A stretch of DNA of 64,000 nt from Artemia franciscana (Eukaryota > Arthropoda > Branchiopoda > Anostraca > Artemiidae). The DNA lies in the NCBI RefSeq assembly GCF_032884065.1, contig NC_088882.1, positions 37,306,519-37,370,518 on the forward strand. Reading direction: 5' to 3'. Numbering within the stretch: the stretch's first letter is position 1; each line of letters opens with the position of its first letter. A model generated the notes under the pieces. It was not told where the DNA came from. It was given only the letters and a program-made list of their open reading frames with translations, and ran no database searches. The position numbers were made by a program, and so were the translations under genes. Positions 34,668-47,449 of this stretch are shown piece after piece.

Positions 34668-36553
34668 AGGAAACAGCACAGTCCCGGAAAATACTTGCAG
34701 GCATTCTAAGCAGGTTAGCCTATTCACTACTTATATCATTCCTAAAAGTACATCAGTTTACCTAATCCTTACGTCTCCCCTGCATGCAGGGGCGTTGCTT
34801 GGGGGATGAGAGGCAGTTACCTTCCAATAATTTGGAGGAAAAATTATATATTCCATGCTCCTTAATTATCTGGATATGTTTCCCTCTTTCCCCCCTAACA
34901 AAAGGCTGGAGATTCACCCCTGCTTGTGTGCAAATAAAACTTAAAGCCTATCCCATAGGCCTACTTAGATATGTATACTTTATGAATTTTCAAAAGCACA
35001 ACTATTGGTAAAGGTTAAGAATAACCTAGGCTAATGGCTCTTAAAAAACAGACCTGCTATAAAACAAGAGATATTTTCAGGTTGTTAATTTTATGCCCAT
35101 TGGCATTATTTGCCTTCTTTGGCTATGCATCCCCAGTCCACCTCCTTTTTATGTAGGCTATATACAAAACAAACAGAAAATACATTTTTTACCATTAGAT
35201 AGTGTAAATGTAGGTGTAGTCCAGTGCATAAGGAAACATGTTAAGAAATAATTATTATTTCATAATGTGCAGAATAATCCTAGTTAACATGTTTTTCATA
35301 GGGAGAACATTTATCTTCACTTTTTTATCTGTTGTACAGATCTTATAACAAAATTCTTAAAAATAAACATGAATATGACTGCATTTTCAGTTTGGAAGTA
35401 ACCCATATCCTAGTTAAACACCATTAGTGCCATTTGTCAGAAACATCTGAATGGTCAAATAGCCTATTGAAAATTAAGGTTAGATTAGGGTAGTTGCACT
35501 AATGATTTGGAAGTGCAATTTCAGAACCACTGTCAAACTTTTTCTTAAAAACAGGATAACTCTATTTAGTTATGACTTGGAATATCATCACTTCAAGCCA
35601 TTGTTATATTTTGATAATGCAAAATGTGGACACTACATCTAATACCCCCAGATAAGAAAAGAATATTAAGTTCAATCAATTCTGTGTTTTCAACAAGAAT
35701 ATACACAGCTTAGTGCTGTAGTAAGTTCTTAGTAGTACTAAACCAAATTTACTTGATGTAATTTTTGTATACTGAATTTTTTCTTGTTATTGCTTGTTTG
35801 GACTTTTGGTTTGAGCAGTTTTGCTTTCTTGGAAGTCTCTTGTGGTGTTACCTTCTTTAATTGATAAACTTGTCAACAAAAGGTAGGCTATTTTGTGTTT
35901 TGTAAACACAACTGACAACAAAATTTTTTATTTTGCTATTAGTCAAACCCCATAGTTTAACCACAGTTCATGGTAGACCTAACTTGTGGTTATACTCTAG
36001 GGCAAATCAGGCAATGGCCTCTTTTTGTTTATCCATTTGTGTGAATAAACTTGCAAGTTTAATTGATTGCACAGCACTTTTTTCCTTTGTCATAATTCTT
36101 TTGAACTTTGATTTATTTTTGCAGTTTATTAATGAGCAAGGAACTTAAGAAAAAATTTAAGAACAGGAACTTGTATCGCCAAATAGCCATAGGAAACATT
36201 TCTTGGAATAAATAACTATTTTATAATTTTACCGGAATGTTTCCTATATTGCTTACCTCCAAATGATCCAATAAGGATGGTTGTAACCAAGACTATAATC
36301 CTTGTATCCATTTCTCTTAATATAACTATTACTACAATACCATTACTACATTAACTAAAGGAGACAATAGTAGCCAAAAGACTTAATTGGCCACCAATTT
36401 GCCACTGATCAAGAAACCTAAACAGTGGAAACTTACTCTGAGAATCTTCCCACTGTAGCACTGTAGCTTATCAGAAGGCCACCCCTTTCTGTTGGACATG
36501 TATGAGTAGACCTATATGGCATAGATGGCATTTCAGAAGGCAGACCTACGTTG

Positions 36554-36555
<2 letters not shown>

Positions 36556-36645
<90 letters not shown>
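36556..36645. repeat. (AT)n microsatellite
   Basis: About 45 AT units; the counterpart of 31197-31288. Confidence 0.95.
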
Positions 36646-36648
<3 letters not shown>

Positions 36649-36839
36649 ATTTATTCATACCCTTCTGTATAGTACATTCACCTCTCTTTTGTTAGTATAA
36701 TAAAAGAGCAGTGAATATACATTATGCCTTTTAGGAGGTTTTTAAGAATAATCCAGAGATGTTGATTTATATTTATCCTGACCTCTATATAGTTTAGGAT
36801 GCTAGAATATGGCAACAAATAATTATTTACCAATTATAC

Positions 36840-38157
36840 GTTCTTTTAAAATTGACTGTTTTGAAAACTTTTTGTGTTTACTTGATACAGATGCTTCACA
36901 ACCTTTAATTAGAGAGTAAGTTTATAGGGGGTTTTCCTCATAGTTTACAAAATCATGTAAGCAGATGCTAGAATACCCTGACTCCATAACAGGTCACAAA
37001 CTTTCAATTTTGGGGAAATGTTCCTTTAAATTTAGCACAGGGACTAATGAAATAACAGTAACAGCAATAGTATATAGACAGATCCCATTTCCTTGCATTT
37101 TGGAGTGGATGCAATAAGAAAATATGGAACCGTTTGAGATCCAATAACCAATAATATTACTATAACAAAGTCACACACAACTAATAGACAAATTTTTGTA
37201 ACAGCAGAGAACAGTAGTGAAAACCCCAAATACATTTAAAAATTAAACGGAAAAACCATCGTTGAAGAACAAATGATGTCTCAAGTCTTAGCAACATCAG
37301 ACACAAAGGAGGGTAATAGCAAAACAATTGACAGTGTAACAGGAGGATACAACCTAAAGAATTATCCCTCAAATTTTCATGGAAAATTAAATTTTCAAAA
37401 TTGAGAAAGGTATCACATATTTGAAACTATCCAAACTAAGCAGCGGTAATGTAAAAGTAAATAAAGCAACCTTAGGAACAGCAGAAAAGATTTTAAATAC
37501 AGATATTAAATCACTAAGCAGTCGAAAACTAAGCATAAATTTTAAAAGCCAAGAGCAAATTTCACTGAAATAACAGCAGCTACGGCATGACAAAAGCTGA
37601 TATTTTTTTTAAGTTTTAATTTAGAACATTTACCAGAAAATATTAAAATCCAGGTAGGAAATGTTTCATGGGACTATAAGTGGACTTTCGTAAGACATAA
37701 ATCTGGTTAGGGCTTAACTTACCTGATAACTAAAAAAATACCAACGCAAGGACCGCCAATTACAAAATCCCCATATAAGACCCCCTAGCATTTAAGATCA
37801 TGGCTTGATGACCAAATAAAATAAATGGAAGAACAGGAAGTCAGTAAAGAGGGGGTTAGCAAATGGTGTTTTTCATTAGTAATAGTCATAAAGAAAGACA
37901 ATACCTGGAGATGCTGTGTAGACTTTAGGGCGCTAACTGCAGTCACAGTTAAAGATGTGGAGTTACCAAGAATAGTAAGAATTCTCGGTTCATTAAGAGG
38001 GTCAAAATATTATTCAAGTTTCGACCTGATCGCGGGATATTGGCAAATAGCCTTAGACCCAGAAACGAATCACAAAGCAACCGTTTTAGACGATGAGAGA
38101 ACGTTCACGTTTGAACACGTGCCCTTCAGCTTATCCTTCAGCCCAGACTTTTAGCCG
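36840..38157 (+). mobile_element. Ty3/Gypsy-like fossil, third copy
   Basis: The same broken protease-RT fragment, with the RT part from 37825. It is nearly identical to the copy at 31480 and probably its allele. Confidence 0.8.
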
Positions 38158-38251
38158 ACTAATTAAGTAAGTATTGAAGCATGATAAACAAGAAAAACAC
38201 ACGGGAGTCGATACAGAAAGTAAAAGAGATACCTTAGCTTATTTAGATGTT

Positions 38252-38572
38252 GTAATATTATTCAAGCTGGCAAACCTCTCTACCCAAGTAGAAGCCCGCT
38301 CTCTAAGGTGGTATGGCCACCAACTCCGTCTTCCGCTAAGTAGCCCCGCAAAGATCATCTCGGACTTCAACCCCTCGGAAAATGGCTGGAAACGGCCTCG
38401 AGGAAGGCCACGCACTAGATGGGCTGATGTAATAAACCAGTGCCTGCTCAATCGCAACATCAACCTAAATGAGGCCCCATCCTTAGCCCTGGAAGTTCTG
38501 GTACGAGAATAGCCTTTGCATTGTAAAATTTTGGATGAGGAAATTAAAGTACGAGAATGAATGAATTATTTA
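38252..38572 (+). mobile_element. LINE 3' tail joined to the Ty3 fossil, third copy
   Basis: The same C-terminal tail as at 32895, with a stop at 38510-38512 and the GAATGAATGAAT tail. Confidence 0.7.
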
Positions 38573-39187
38573 ATGAAAACTGAAGTTAGTTATTTTATTT
38601 TTGTCATTATTTCGGTTATTCATTTGCTGTAGTTTTGACCGCCACTATTTTACCTTAACTGGTTTTTGGACTGCTTCTGTCTTATGAGAGTATTTTGTTT
38701 AATCTACCGAGGCAACAAGTATTACACAAGTGTTATTAGTTACTTGTAAGTTTATTTAGTAGATTAGTAAGTAAGCATTAAGTAAGTAAGATGCTCCATC
38801 TTTAGTCTATTCATATCTGAAAAAAAAAAATTCTACTATTTTTCTGTTGGTCGTTACAAAATCATGGAGATTTTTCTCGGTATAGGTAAAATCCGCCATT
38901 GTTACCACACCAAAACATTAAAAAAATTTAGAAACTTTTTAGGTAAGTTTGTTATTTTTTTTCCTGCTTACACAACATAGTCTAGTCCTATGCTCAATGA
39001 GATGGTTTATCCATAAGGAAGTCTGGTTTCAATAGAAAAATACGTTTGAATGCATCATGTCTGATTCAGTTTATAACAGACATAAATTATTGCGTAAATG
39101 AGGGGACTGCCCCATCACCAATCCCTCATTCGTTGCATAAACTTTTTAAAATGTATTAGACGAGATTTTAAGTCCAATTAAACGGTC

Positions 39188-40718
39188 CAGGAAATAGTAA
39201 CCAAGACTCTAAAAAAAGAAATCTTTATAACACTTAAGACATTTCAACGGTTGGCTTTTTATCCCAATTCCAAATTTATTGAATTCATGGTATTAATTTC
39301 AGGTCCAAAAATTATATTAATAATTTTTGAGTTATTTTTTATATTAATAATTATTGTCTAATAATAATATTTGATTAAATAAAGCAGTAAGTATATTTAT
39401 TAAATTAAAACTCATTTAAAGCAAAAAGCCTGAAACATCTGCCTAATTTTGAAATAAGGGGGAAATACCACCAAAAAGAAAAGGGGCTGTAATGAAATTC
39501 AAATAATTGTATTCAGTATATTAGATAACTTTACTGTAGAGTAGTGATTTCCAGTCTTTTTCAAATGCATGCGTTTTGACAAAAATCTTCATCATTGAAC
39601 ACACTTTTCCACATAGTATTATTAACTACCAATTGGCTGATTTGTTTTTCAACTTCTTAGTAAAGACTGAGCTTTAAAGGTCCATATTAGACATTCATCA
39701 TATATGAAAACTGATTATATTCATTATGTCAGAAAAAAATATACTTAGTCTAAGTAAAATTCTTTTTCAACAAGAATTAAAAAAAGAACTGTTTGTACAT
39801 TATTGTTGTGATGAAAATTCAATCCAAAATTTATCTTTAAAATAATTTCAAAGTAATAGAAAATATTGCATATTATTTTTGACAATTTATGCAGGTTTAT
39901 GAACAGAAAGCTTTATGCCTCTCGGTGAAGTCACTTAGCTTAAATATTTCAGTTCAGACCAATGATGAGACGTAGAGTCTTGGGTCTGAAGTTGGATGAA
40001 GCTTATTTCTATGTTTGCTCTTGATAAATGCATAGGACGAAAACACTTTCTCAAGATATTTTGAGTTTTGGAAAGGCAGCAGACGCTTCAGGGCTACATC
40101 ACTCTGCTTTTGTAAATCCAAAATTCGAGTGCTATCTTTAGGGAGTCCTTCTTAATTGTTTGATTTTTAGACTATTTTGAACAAAATATCCTAAATTTCA
40201 GTCAGAGGTCCTTATTGAGAAGGTAGTTAAAAAGAGGATTGACCAATGTTGGTTGACCTCCATTCATGTTTTCTCTAAAGATGATACTAGAAATTTTTCA
40301 TTAGATATCAGTTTAGTTCCCTGTTGGCCTTAGGCAACCAGTGTTTCAATATAAAGTGGTTCTGGGATAAAAAATAATAACAATAATGCATTGAAGCGTT
40401 ATGCATTTTACTATGGACTACACTTGAGCATTGCCTCTGAAAGGAATTTACTTTTCTAGGAATCTTAGGTTTCCATCACAGTCTTTTTGGGTAAACAAAG
40501 AACTCAAGTCTGTTTACCATAAGACTATTTTTATTGCAAATGGTTAATCTAAAGATAAAGTGGTAATAAATTGGTTTTGAATTTTGGAATCCATTTATCT
40601 ATTCTTGTTTTACTTGTTTCTAAAAATATTTTCTAGGTTAGGTCCTCTTTGTACTCTTTGAAGATATGGCTGTCAAATTCGTTGATTTTTCAATTTATGT
40701 CGGTTTTTAATTATTCAG
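39188..40718. other. Upstream region of the zinc-finger gene (copy 2)
   Basis: The counterpart of 13640-15169. The join to the preceding sequence ('AAACGGTCC' then 'AGGAAATAGTAACC') marks the place where unit 2 lacks 5.6 kb present in unit 1. The possible 30-nt micro-exon is at 39895-39924. No promoter element is assigned. Confidence 0.45.
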
Positions 40719-40807
40719 AGCTGCGAAGTGAAGCTGACTGTGTATTTGACTCAATTAGTGAAAGATGGACACTCCCAACGTCTTTGGAATCACTGCTGTG
40801 AAGCAAG
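40719..40807 (+). CDS. Zinc-finger gene copy 2, exon 1 (start exon)
   Basis: ATG at 40765 in the same AAAGATGG context, with the upstream in-frame TGA conserved. It codes for MDTPNVFGITAVKQ and ends in phase 1 before GTAATT. The acceptor-like sequence before it is ATTATTCAG. Leu4 of copy 1 is Pro here. Confidence 0.7.
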
Positions 40808-42235
40808 GTAATTGATGTTGCAGCTTACCCTCTGATTAATGAACTTATCATCAATTTTAATTACATTTTTTCCTCCCGTAAAATTTTTAATGAATTTTTA
40901 AGAGAGGTTGAAAGAATATCCCCATTTCCTTGAACAAATGGTTTGAATTTAAACTTAAAAGTATATAAGCTAATAATCAGGAGCAATAGGAATCCCAAAT
41001 ATAGAGGATATGCGTATATTGTGTTTCTTGGATTAGAAAAATCCAAAAACCTATACTTTTAACCTGAGGATACTTTTTCCATTCATTTTTCCATTCACTT
41101 TTAACACATTTGATGAAGGATCAGTTGTGATCATGGCTCATAGCAGGAAGTCTGACTTATTTTTGACTTCAACATAAACATACTAAATAGAAAATAAAAG
41201 AATTGTATTGATAAATGTTCTTAAAATATTTCTTGAAATAAGTCAATAAGACTACTTGAGAACTCAAAATCACAAGACAAACTTAATGACACTCATATAT
41301 ATACTAGGGGTCTTAAAATCAACTCACCAAAGCTTTCTCAAGGAAATTTGATATTTTGAGGTTTGTTTAACCTTGAAGTTTCTTCCCAAATAAAAATTTT
41401 TTTGAATGAGCATTTTGAACAGATTTGTTACAATACACAAAGTTAATGTGCTATTTATTCTTAACACAAAAAGGACTATGAGAATCTTGGTGAGTTAATC
41501 GAGTTGCGTTTATGTATCGCAATTTCAAGTTGCTTGATTTTGATTTAAGGGTTTTTTCTATACTTGAATTCTTTTTCATTTTTTAAAGTTAAATTGTTTA
41601 TTTAACGTATTGGAAGTCAAAATTTCATAAAAACTAGTTTTTTTAAATTAAAAAGCAAAAGCCACGGACTTGTTTCTCCCAGTCTTCACATGAAAATTTA
41701 ATGTTTGCTTTAGAGGCCTCCGAAAATCAAAATTCCTTTCAACTCCTGCACATTGTCTCTTCATAACTCACAAAAATTCTTCCGAGATAAACCGAGGGAA
41801 ATAATGTGTGCTTGGTTTTTAATATCTGACATAATTTTTTTATCATACATTAGGAGCTGTTATGACCTCAGCATGAACTGTTGTGTGAAGCAAAGATTGT
41901 TAGATAGTGTAACTTTTATTATGCTAATTGATTTTGATTGGTAATTTTATATTTTTATTTATCTGGAACTAGTATATAATGTTATTGTTTGGTGCATATT
42001 TAGCTCTTCTTTCTTCTTCTTTTCTTTCTTTGATTCACTTCTATGAGTTACTTTCAGCATTACATATAGTTATATGCCGTATTGTTTAATTGTGCAATGA
42101 CAAAGCCAAAAACAGTCAGCCAATCCATGCGTCGATCTTGCAAAACTTTTTTTGGGTATCAAAAGGGTTTTTGATCATCATTGAATCATTGTTCTGAGAT
42201 TTCTTGCGTAAATTTTCCATTATTCTTTTTTTTAG
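40808..42235 (+). other. Intron 1 of the zinc-finger gene (copy 2)
   Basis: A GT-AG intron of 1428 bp, slightly shorter than in copy 1 through small deletions near 40960 and 41070. No element is seen. Confidence 0.6.
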
Positions 42236-42406
42236 AAATTGAAGATCCTCTACCGAATGATCACAAAAGTCTGTTTGGATGTACTAATCCTATTCTATTA
42301 CCTGTGGAGGGTAGTAATCTTGTGAATTTTTTTCAAGACATATCTACCAAGCTCGAACCTAATTGCAACCCTGCGAAACCGGAGCCAAATGCTGACGTGG
42401 ACTGTG
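42236..42406 (+). CDS. Zinc-finger gene copy 2, exon 2 (linker)
   Basis: 171 nt, phase 1 at both ends, coding for the same EIEDPLPNDHKSLFG to NADVDC linker as copy 1. Sequence after the donor differs: copy 2 has a TAA in the read-through frame where copy 1 has GAA, which supports splicing at GTATGC. Confidence 0.7.
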
Positions 42407-45009
42407 GTATGCTTTTCAATATTTTTGTCTTATGTTTGCAGGCCACAATATAATATTCCATTTTGAACTGCCTTGGAAATTCAGTAGAAATTGAAGGAGA
42501 ATTTTATTGTCATGAAGGTAATTAGGTCACGAAGTCAGCGGCCATGAAAATCGTGTCTAGTAGTCCCATTTTTGGAACACTTTTGGAACTATTTCTTAAG
42601 GGGCTTTGGAGATTGGAATGGTTTGGAATAATCATTTTTGTTTCCCAAAGTTAATTCTTGAAAAAAATTCAAATGACAAACTTTTTGGTTAAACTTTAAA
42701 TTCTTTTCTAACATTCTAGGAATGTGTCATAAAATATATTGTTTTTGGCAAACAGATTAAACTCTATAAAAGATGCCAACAATAATAGTGGTATGAGTTT
42801 TTCTTTTTAGCTCTGTAACACGTGGTTTTATTAATGACAGTTAAGATACATATAATATTAACATCAAACTTGCATTAAAGAATCATAAAGTGATTTATTG
42901 TATATATGTAATTCTTAAAATAGCAGAAGAGAATATAAATATCCGTGAGAAAATTAAAGACAAAGTTATAAAGCTCTCAAGAAATTTTCAAAAGTAATCA
43001 TTTTGATACTTTTAATATGTAATTTTGATTATTTATATAACACAGGCAGGGTCATTTGTTTCCAAAGCACTAGTAAACAAAAGGAAAACAACAATCTTCC
43101 TTGTTGAGGAAGGTGGGGGACTGCAAGTCTCCAGTACAGGATTTCAATGATGATGATGTCAATTGTTTAACTTCTATTACTGTCTTATTTCGTGACGTCG
43201 GTTGCCTCTTCATTGAAACTACTAAAAATATTTTTCAAAAATAAAAATCACTGCATTGCTAAATTTGAGAAAATGTTTCAAAATATAATCCAAAATTTAT
43301 AACTGATCAAGGTGAAGTTTAAGCACGATATAGAATGTTGTCTACAGTCTAAGAATATGTTTGTTAAACAAATATGTCAAATAAACTATGTCTTTTAACC
43401 AGCTAAAATCGTATTTTACATAATTTGATCTTTTCAATTGAATTTTTTGTTGTTGTATACTTGGAGCAATGACATGGACATAGACATTTTTTATTTTCAT
43501 TCAAAACGTATAAATTAAACAAAGAATTTACCATTAACGGCCACTCTTAAGACAAAAGAGAGCAATACCAACATAATTTCAGTATTGAAATCTTACCTAT
43601 ACAAAGTTCCAGACTTGCGTTTTTGGTTGGAATTACATTTCAAGACCTCTAATGAGATAGATGGTGTTGGTTTCTCTTAATTACTAGATGGGTAGCTATT
43701 CTTTGGATTCTGTAGTTGTGAGCTGTTCTTTGGCTGTTAATTGAGCCAATAGCTCAATGAGATTGCTACTGCGTGACTCAAGAGCAGCTGACAACCTAAG
43801 ATAAAGAATGTCGACTATGGTGATTCCAATGGTGGTCTTTCAATTCCTTATGCCCCTCTTTTTGGAATTTCTCTTACATTTTTTTTTTTTTTTTATAAAC
43901 TTAGGCTATTAAAATAAACCGAAATAGCACTCAGTCACCTGAGTGCTAAGTGCCGAGTGCACTAGTCGGAAATGACTAGTTGTGTTGCGGAGCAACACTA
44001 CTGCTTTCGTAGTTTTTTTTTTTTTTTTTTTTCACCGTGATCAGCGACCTGTAGCTCCGAAGTGGTAAGAGTTAAAAATTTGAGATTTTTCAGAGGGAAG
44101 GGAAACGTGAAACAGAGTAAAAAAGTTCCAGAGAAGTTCCTAAAATTTCTAACAGTTTTCCATAAAAAAAAATAAAACGGTTTTTTTCTTAGAAACTGTG
44201 CGTTCGATGTTTGGCGTCAAGTTAAGACGACCCTAGCTTCGGAAATAAACTTGTTAGAAATACAGTTATGCTGAACTCATATAGAACTTTCATTTGTCTC
44301 TTCGAGAACCGGAGCACAAAATTCCGTAGCTCTTACAGATTTCCCGGAAATAATTCCGGAAAAGTCCATCTCGTTCCGATTTTTTTTTGGAATTTTCTCA
44401 AATTTTTGATTTTGATGTTTCTTTTATTTTTATCGAGTAGTGCTATGAAAAGTATGCAAGAAGAAGTGAAGTGTTCTATATACCAAGTTGCTTCGTTCTC
44501 TTAGAAATAATTTCCCAAGTTTCGACGTTCTAGAGGTAACTTCTGTTCTGGACCAGCTAGAATTTTTTTTTCCAACGCGGTTCGACAGGTCTCGATCTCC
44601 TAACAACTGGAGCCTAAAATAGTTTCTCCGAAATAAAATTCCTTCTTTGGGTTTTTCTATTTGGAAGTTTTGTCATGCCCTCGGGGCAATTTAATTTTTT
44701 TGGTGAATTTGGTTTGTTTTATATTTTCCTGGTTTAGACCATCAAAAGTTAAGCAGAAAACTATAAGACGTTATTTCCGTATCTCTTTCAGATTTCCCGG
44801 AAATAGCAACTGTGTCCCGTAGGGCACAGTTGCACGTGTTGCTCCGCAACTGTGCCCTAAGGAACAGGGCACAGTTGCTGCAACACTTCCCGTTGCACTG
44901 GCAACGGAGGTCTAGTTTTTCTCTCTAAACAGGTTTTTTCAAAAAGTTTTAACAGTAAGTAACTTTGCAGCATTTTTGTTTTTTTTTTATTCTATTTCAA
45001 CTTTCGTAG
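42407..45009 (+). other. Intron 2 of the zinc-finger gene (copy 2)
   Basis: A GT-AG intron of 2603 bp, longer than in copy 1 because of the 930-bp insertion at 43982-44911. The splice sites are unchanged. Confidence 0.6.
43982..44911. mobile_element. 930-bp hairpin-ended insertion, perhaps Helitron/Helentron-like
   Basis: Absent from the same place in copy 1 (18481). The left end has GTGTTGC-GGA-GCAACAC, a perfect hairpin. The right end has several: AACTGTGCCC / GGGCACAGTT arms near 44855, then CCGTTGC-ACTG-GCAACGG followed by AGGT and CTAG. A hairpin close to a terminal CTAG is the Helitron 3' signature. CTAGTT occurs on both sides (43976 and 44912) and once in the empty site, so a 6-bp target duplication is also possible, which would argue against a Helitron. 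It carries a long T tract and no recognised protein; an open frame at 44268-44504 is unremarkable. Non-autonomous. Confidence 0.6.
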
Positions 45010-45168
45010 AACCCAAAGATGAATCATCAAACGACAATAATTGTATTTTCCCTTTACTATCAATGAAACGCGATGACAGTCTTTTGGCTAGTTCTTCTGG
45101 CACATTTGCAGATTGCAAACCTAGTTCTGGTCACCTTAAAATGGAGTCACAAAGTGGCAAGGACAAAG
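45010..45168 (+). CDS. Zinc-finger gene copy 2, exon 3 (linker)
   Basis: 159 nt, phase 1 at both ends, between TTTCGTAG and GTATGT. EPKDESSNDNNCIFPLLS and then SLLASSSGTFADCKPSS and KMESQSGKDK. It differs from copy 1 at four to five residues with no indel, which suggests both are kept in frame. Confidence 0.7.
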
Positions 45169-45479
45169 GTATGTTTGAAGTATCTTGAGCTTCTTGTGTA
45201 TATTTCGGTATCAAAAATAATAAACCAAATCATTTCCTTCCTAACTGTGGTGGGGCATCAAAGTTATATGTTTCTGCATCTGATCGTGCTGGTTGAATAT
45301 GTCTAGTAAACATTTATTATCAAACGTCCCGGATAGTTTTAGTTGTTAGGATATTTTTTATAAATTTATGTATCCCAATTAATTCCTTAAACAAAACGAC
45401 AAATGTACATTTATTTGCAATTCTTTTTTAACTTTTGATGCTCATTACATCGATTTTATGTCACTTATTATTAACCATG

Positions 45480-46119
45480 TGACATATAGCTCTGTTTGGG
45501 GGAGTTGGGGATTCCAGGATTTCCAGAAAACCGGAAATCTTGGAAAACGCTTATAAATGTCGTAGATACGTGGTTGACGTAACCGGACTGGATATGCTCT
45601 CTTTGGGGGAGTTAGGTGGTGGGGTACAGTGCTATGGCGAGTTTGGTGCTTCTGGACGTGCTAGGACGATAACAATTGGTAGGAGTTTCAGGGAGTTGCA
45701 GAAATTGACTTGATAAAGTCGTTTTCACCGATTTGACCATCTGGGGGGCTGAAGGGAGAGGAACAATTAGAAAAATTAAGGTATTTTTAACTTACGAGTG
45801 GGTGATCGGATCTTAATGAATTTTGATATTTAGGAGGACCTTGTGACTCAGAGCTCTATTTTAAATCCCGACCGGCATTAAGCCTCTGATTTTCCTTTTA
45901 AAGTGGGTTTGGGGGGGATTTGCCAGTTTAGGCACTTCTAGATAAGCTAGGACTATGAAAGTTGGCAGGCGTATCAAGTACCAGACTAGATTAAATTAGA
46001 AATAGTCTCTTCCCCGATTCGACTATCTTGGGGGTGGGAGGAGTGAGCGAACGAAATAATTGAGAAGAATTTTATTTGCCGATAGAGCAAATAATTGTTC
46101 TTCTTAAGTATGGCTTTTG
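45480..46119. repeat. Family A repeats in intron 3 (copy 2)
   Basis: The counterpart of 19060-19594, but with the full segment (CTCAGAGCTCTATTTTAAATC, GGCACTTCTAGATAAGCTAG) that copy 1 has lost. Confidence 0.7.
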
Positions 46120-47407
46120 GTCTAGGGCAGTGGTTTTCAACCTTTTTTCCCCCATGGACCCCTTTTCCCTTCTTTTTATCTTGGTGGACCCCTTCATAGC
46201 TATTTGATCACTAATATAAATTTTAAGGTTTTAATTATCAAACAAGTAGCATATGATTTATAAAATTTATAAAATATACGATTTATAAAATTTATAAAAA
46301 AAAAGCTTTATTTTTAAATGAAAACTAATTTAATACAAATAAAATATTCTAATATAATAATCATAATTATTATTATTATTACTATTATTGTGGTAGTAAC
46401 GACAATATTACAAGTTTCTACAAGTTTCTTCGATTGGCAAGCAGCTAAAGCTCATGGAGAGTAGAGCTCCCCAGGCTGTTTAATTCACTCCAACATTATT
46501 TATGTAAACTGGATAAAAAAAAGCAGTTGAAATTAAGTGTGTGATTAAGAAAAAGGAAAAGGCATGTTTATTCAATGAGATTCTTGTGGTTGATTCTTCT
46601 CGACAAGTTTCTTTATATTTGGTTCTATCGATGTTAATGATAGTAGAAGATCACCCCTTTTCACAATGTCAAGTCTATTGTGAGCTTTTGATAAAATTTG
46701 AGAAAAACGACTGAATCCCAACAAAATAAGATGTAGGAAAAGCAATAACGTAGAACTGCGCTTTATCCCAGAGCAAAGGGTACTTTGTAGCAACATTATT
46801 TGTTTTCCATATATTGTACTTTCCACCTTTGAATTTTGCACGCATTATTTCATCACTTTGTAATTCGATGAGGGGCTCTTGCAAAGATTATTCCATTTCG
46901 GCAACATTAACTTCGAAAGGAATTGAAACCCAAATCGGTATATCCATTCCGAGTAGGTCACTAAACCGATTCAAAATAATGTAAATTACAGTAGAAATCA
47001 ATTTCTTAAAAATAAAGAGCGTTCTGAGTTGGTTTTCTTCATGCAGAGATTACGGATTTTACGGATGGCTCTTGCAAAGATTATTCCATTTCGGCAACAT
47101 TAACTTCGAAAGGAATTGAAACCCAAATCGGTATGTCCATTCCGAGTAGGTCACTAAACCAATTCAAAATAATGTAAATTACAGCAGAAATCAATTTCTT
47201 AAAAATAAAGAGCGTTCTGAGTTGGTTTTCTTCATGGACCCCCAAAATAAAATTGTGGACCCTCAATTTGTTGTGCTTTGCCTGTGGACCCCTGAAAATA
47301 TTACATGGATCCCTAGGGTCCATGTGGACCCCGGTTGAAAACCACTGGTCTAGGGGTGTGATTCTCGCTTTTGATGCGAGAGGATTAAGGTTCGATTCCC
47401 GGACCAC
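46113..47407 (+). pseudogene. tRNA-derived sequence split by an hAT insertion (copy 2)
   Basis: Same structure as copy 1: GGCTTTTGGTCTAGGG, the hAT, then GTCTAGGGGTGTGATTC, the CTCGC-TTTTGAT-GCGAG arm and GGTTCGATTCC. Poor acceptor and T stems; a relic. Confidence 0.65.
46128..47347 (-). mobile_element. hAT DNA transposon remnant (copy 2)
   Basis: 1220 bp with the same terminal repeats (CAGTGGTTTTCAACC) and the same target duplication GTCTAGGG (46120-46127 and 47348-47355). It keeps the same transposase C-terminal remains on the minus strand (LIELQSDEIMRAKFKGGKYN, NRLDIVKRGDLLLSL), with the same frame break and internal duplication. It was therefore already decayed before the block was duplicated. 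Confidence 0.9.
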
Positions 47408-47449
47408 CGCAATTTATACATGAAGAAGATCCGAAACTAGATACATGGT

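Larger units (their letters stand above)
34668..39925. repeat. Right member of the repeated 5.2-kb stretch beside the N gap
   Basis: Nearly identical to 29398-34567 (scattered single-base differences, an 89-bp indel, and a different AT-tract length). It continues without a break into the zinc-finger gene copy 2. Confidence 0.85.

Noticed and set aside
34508-34809. Frames crossing the run of N
   Set aside because: They exist only because the unknown bases are read as open.
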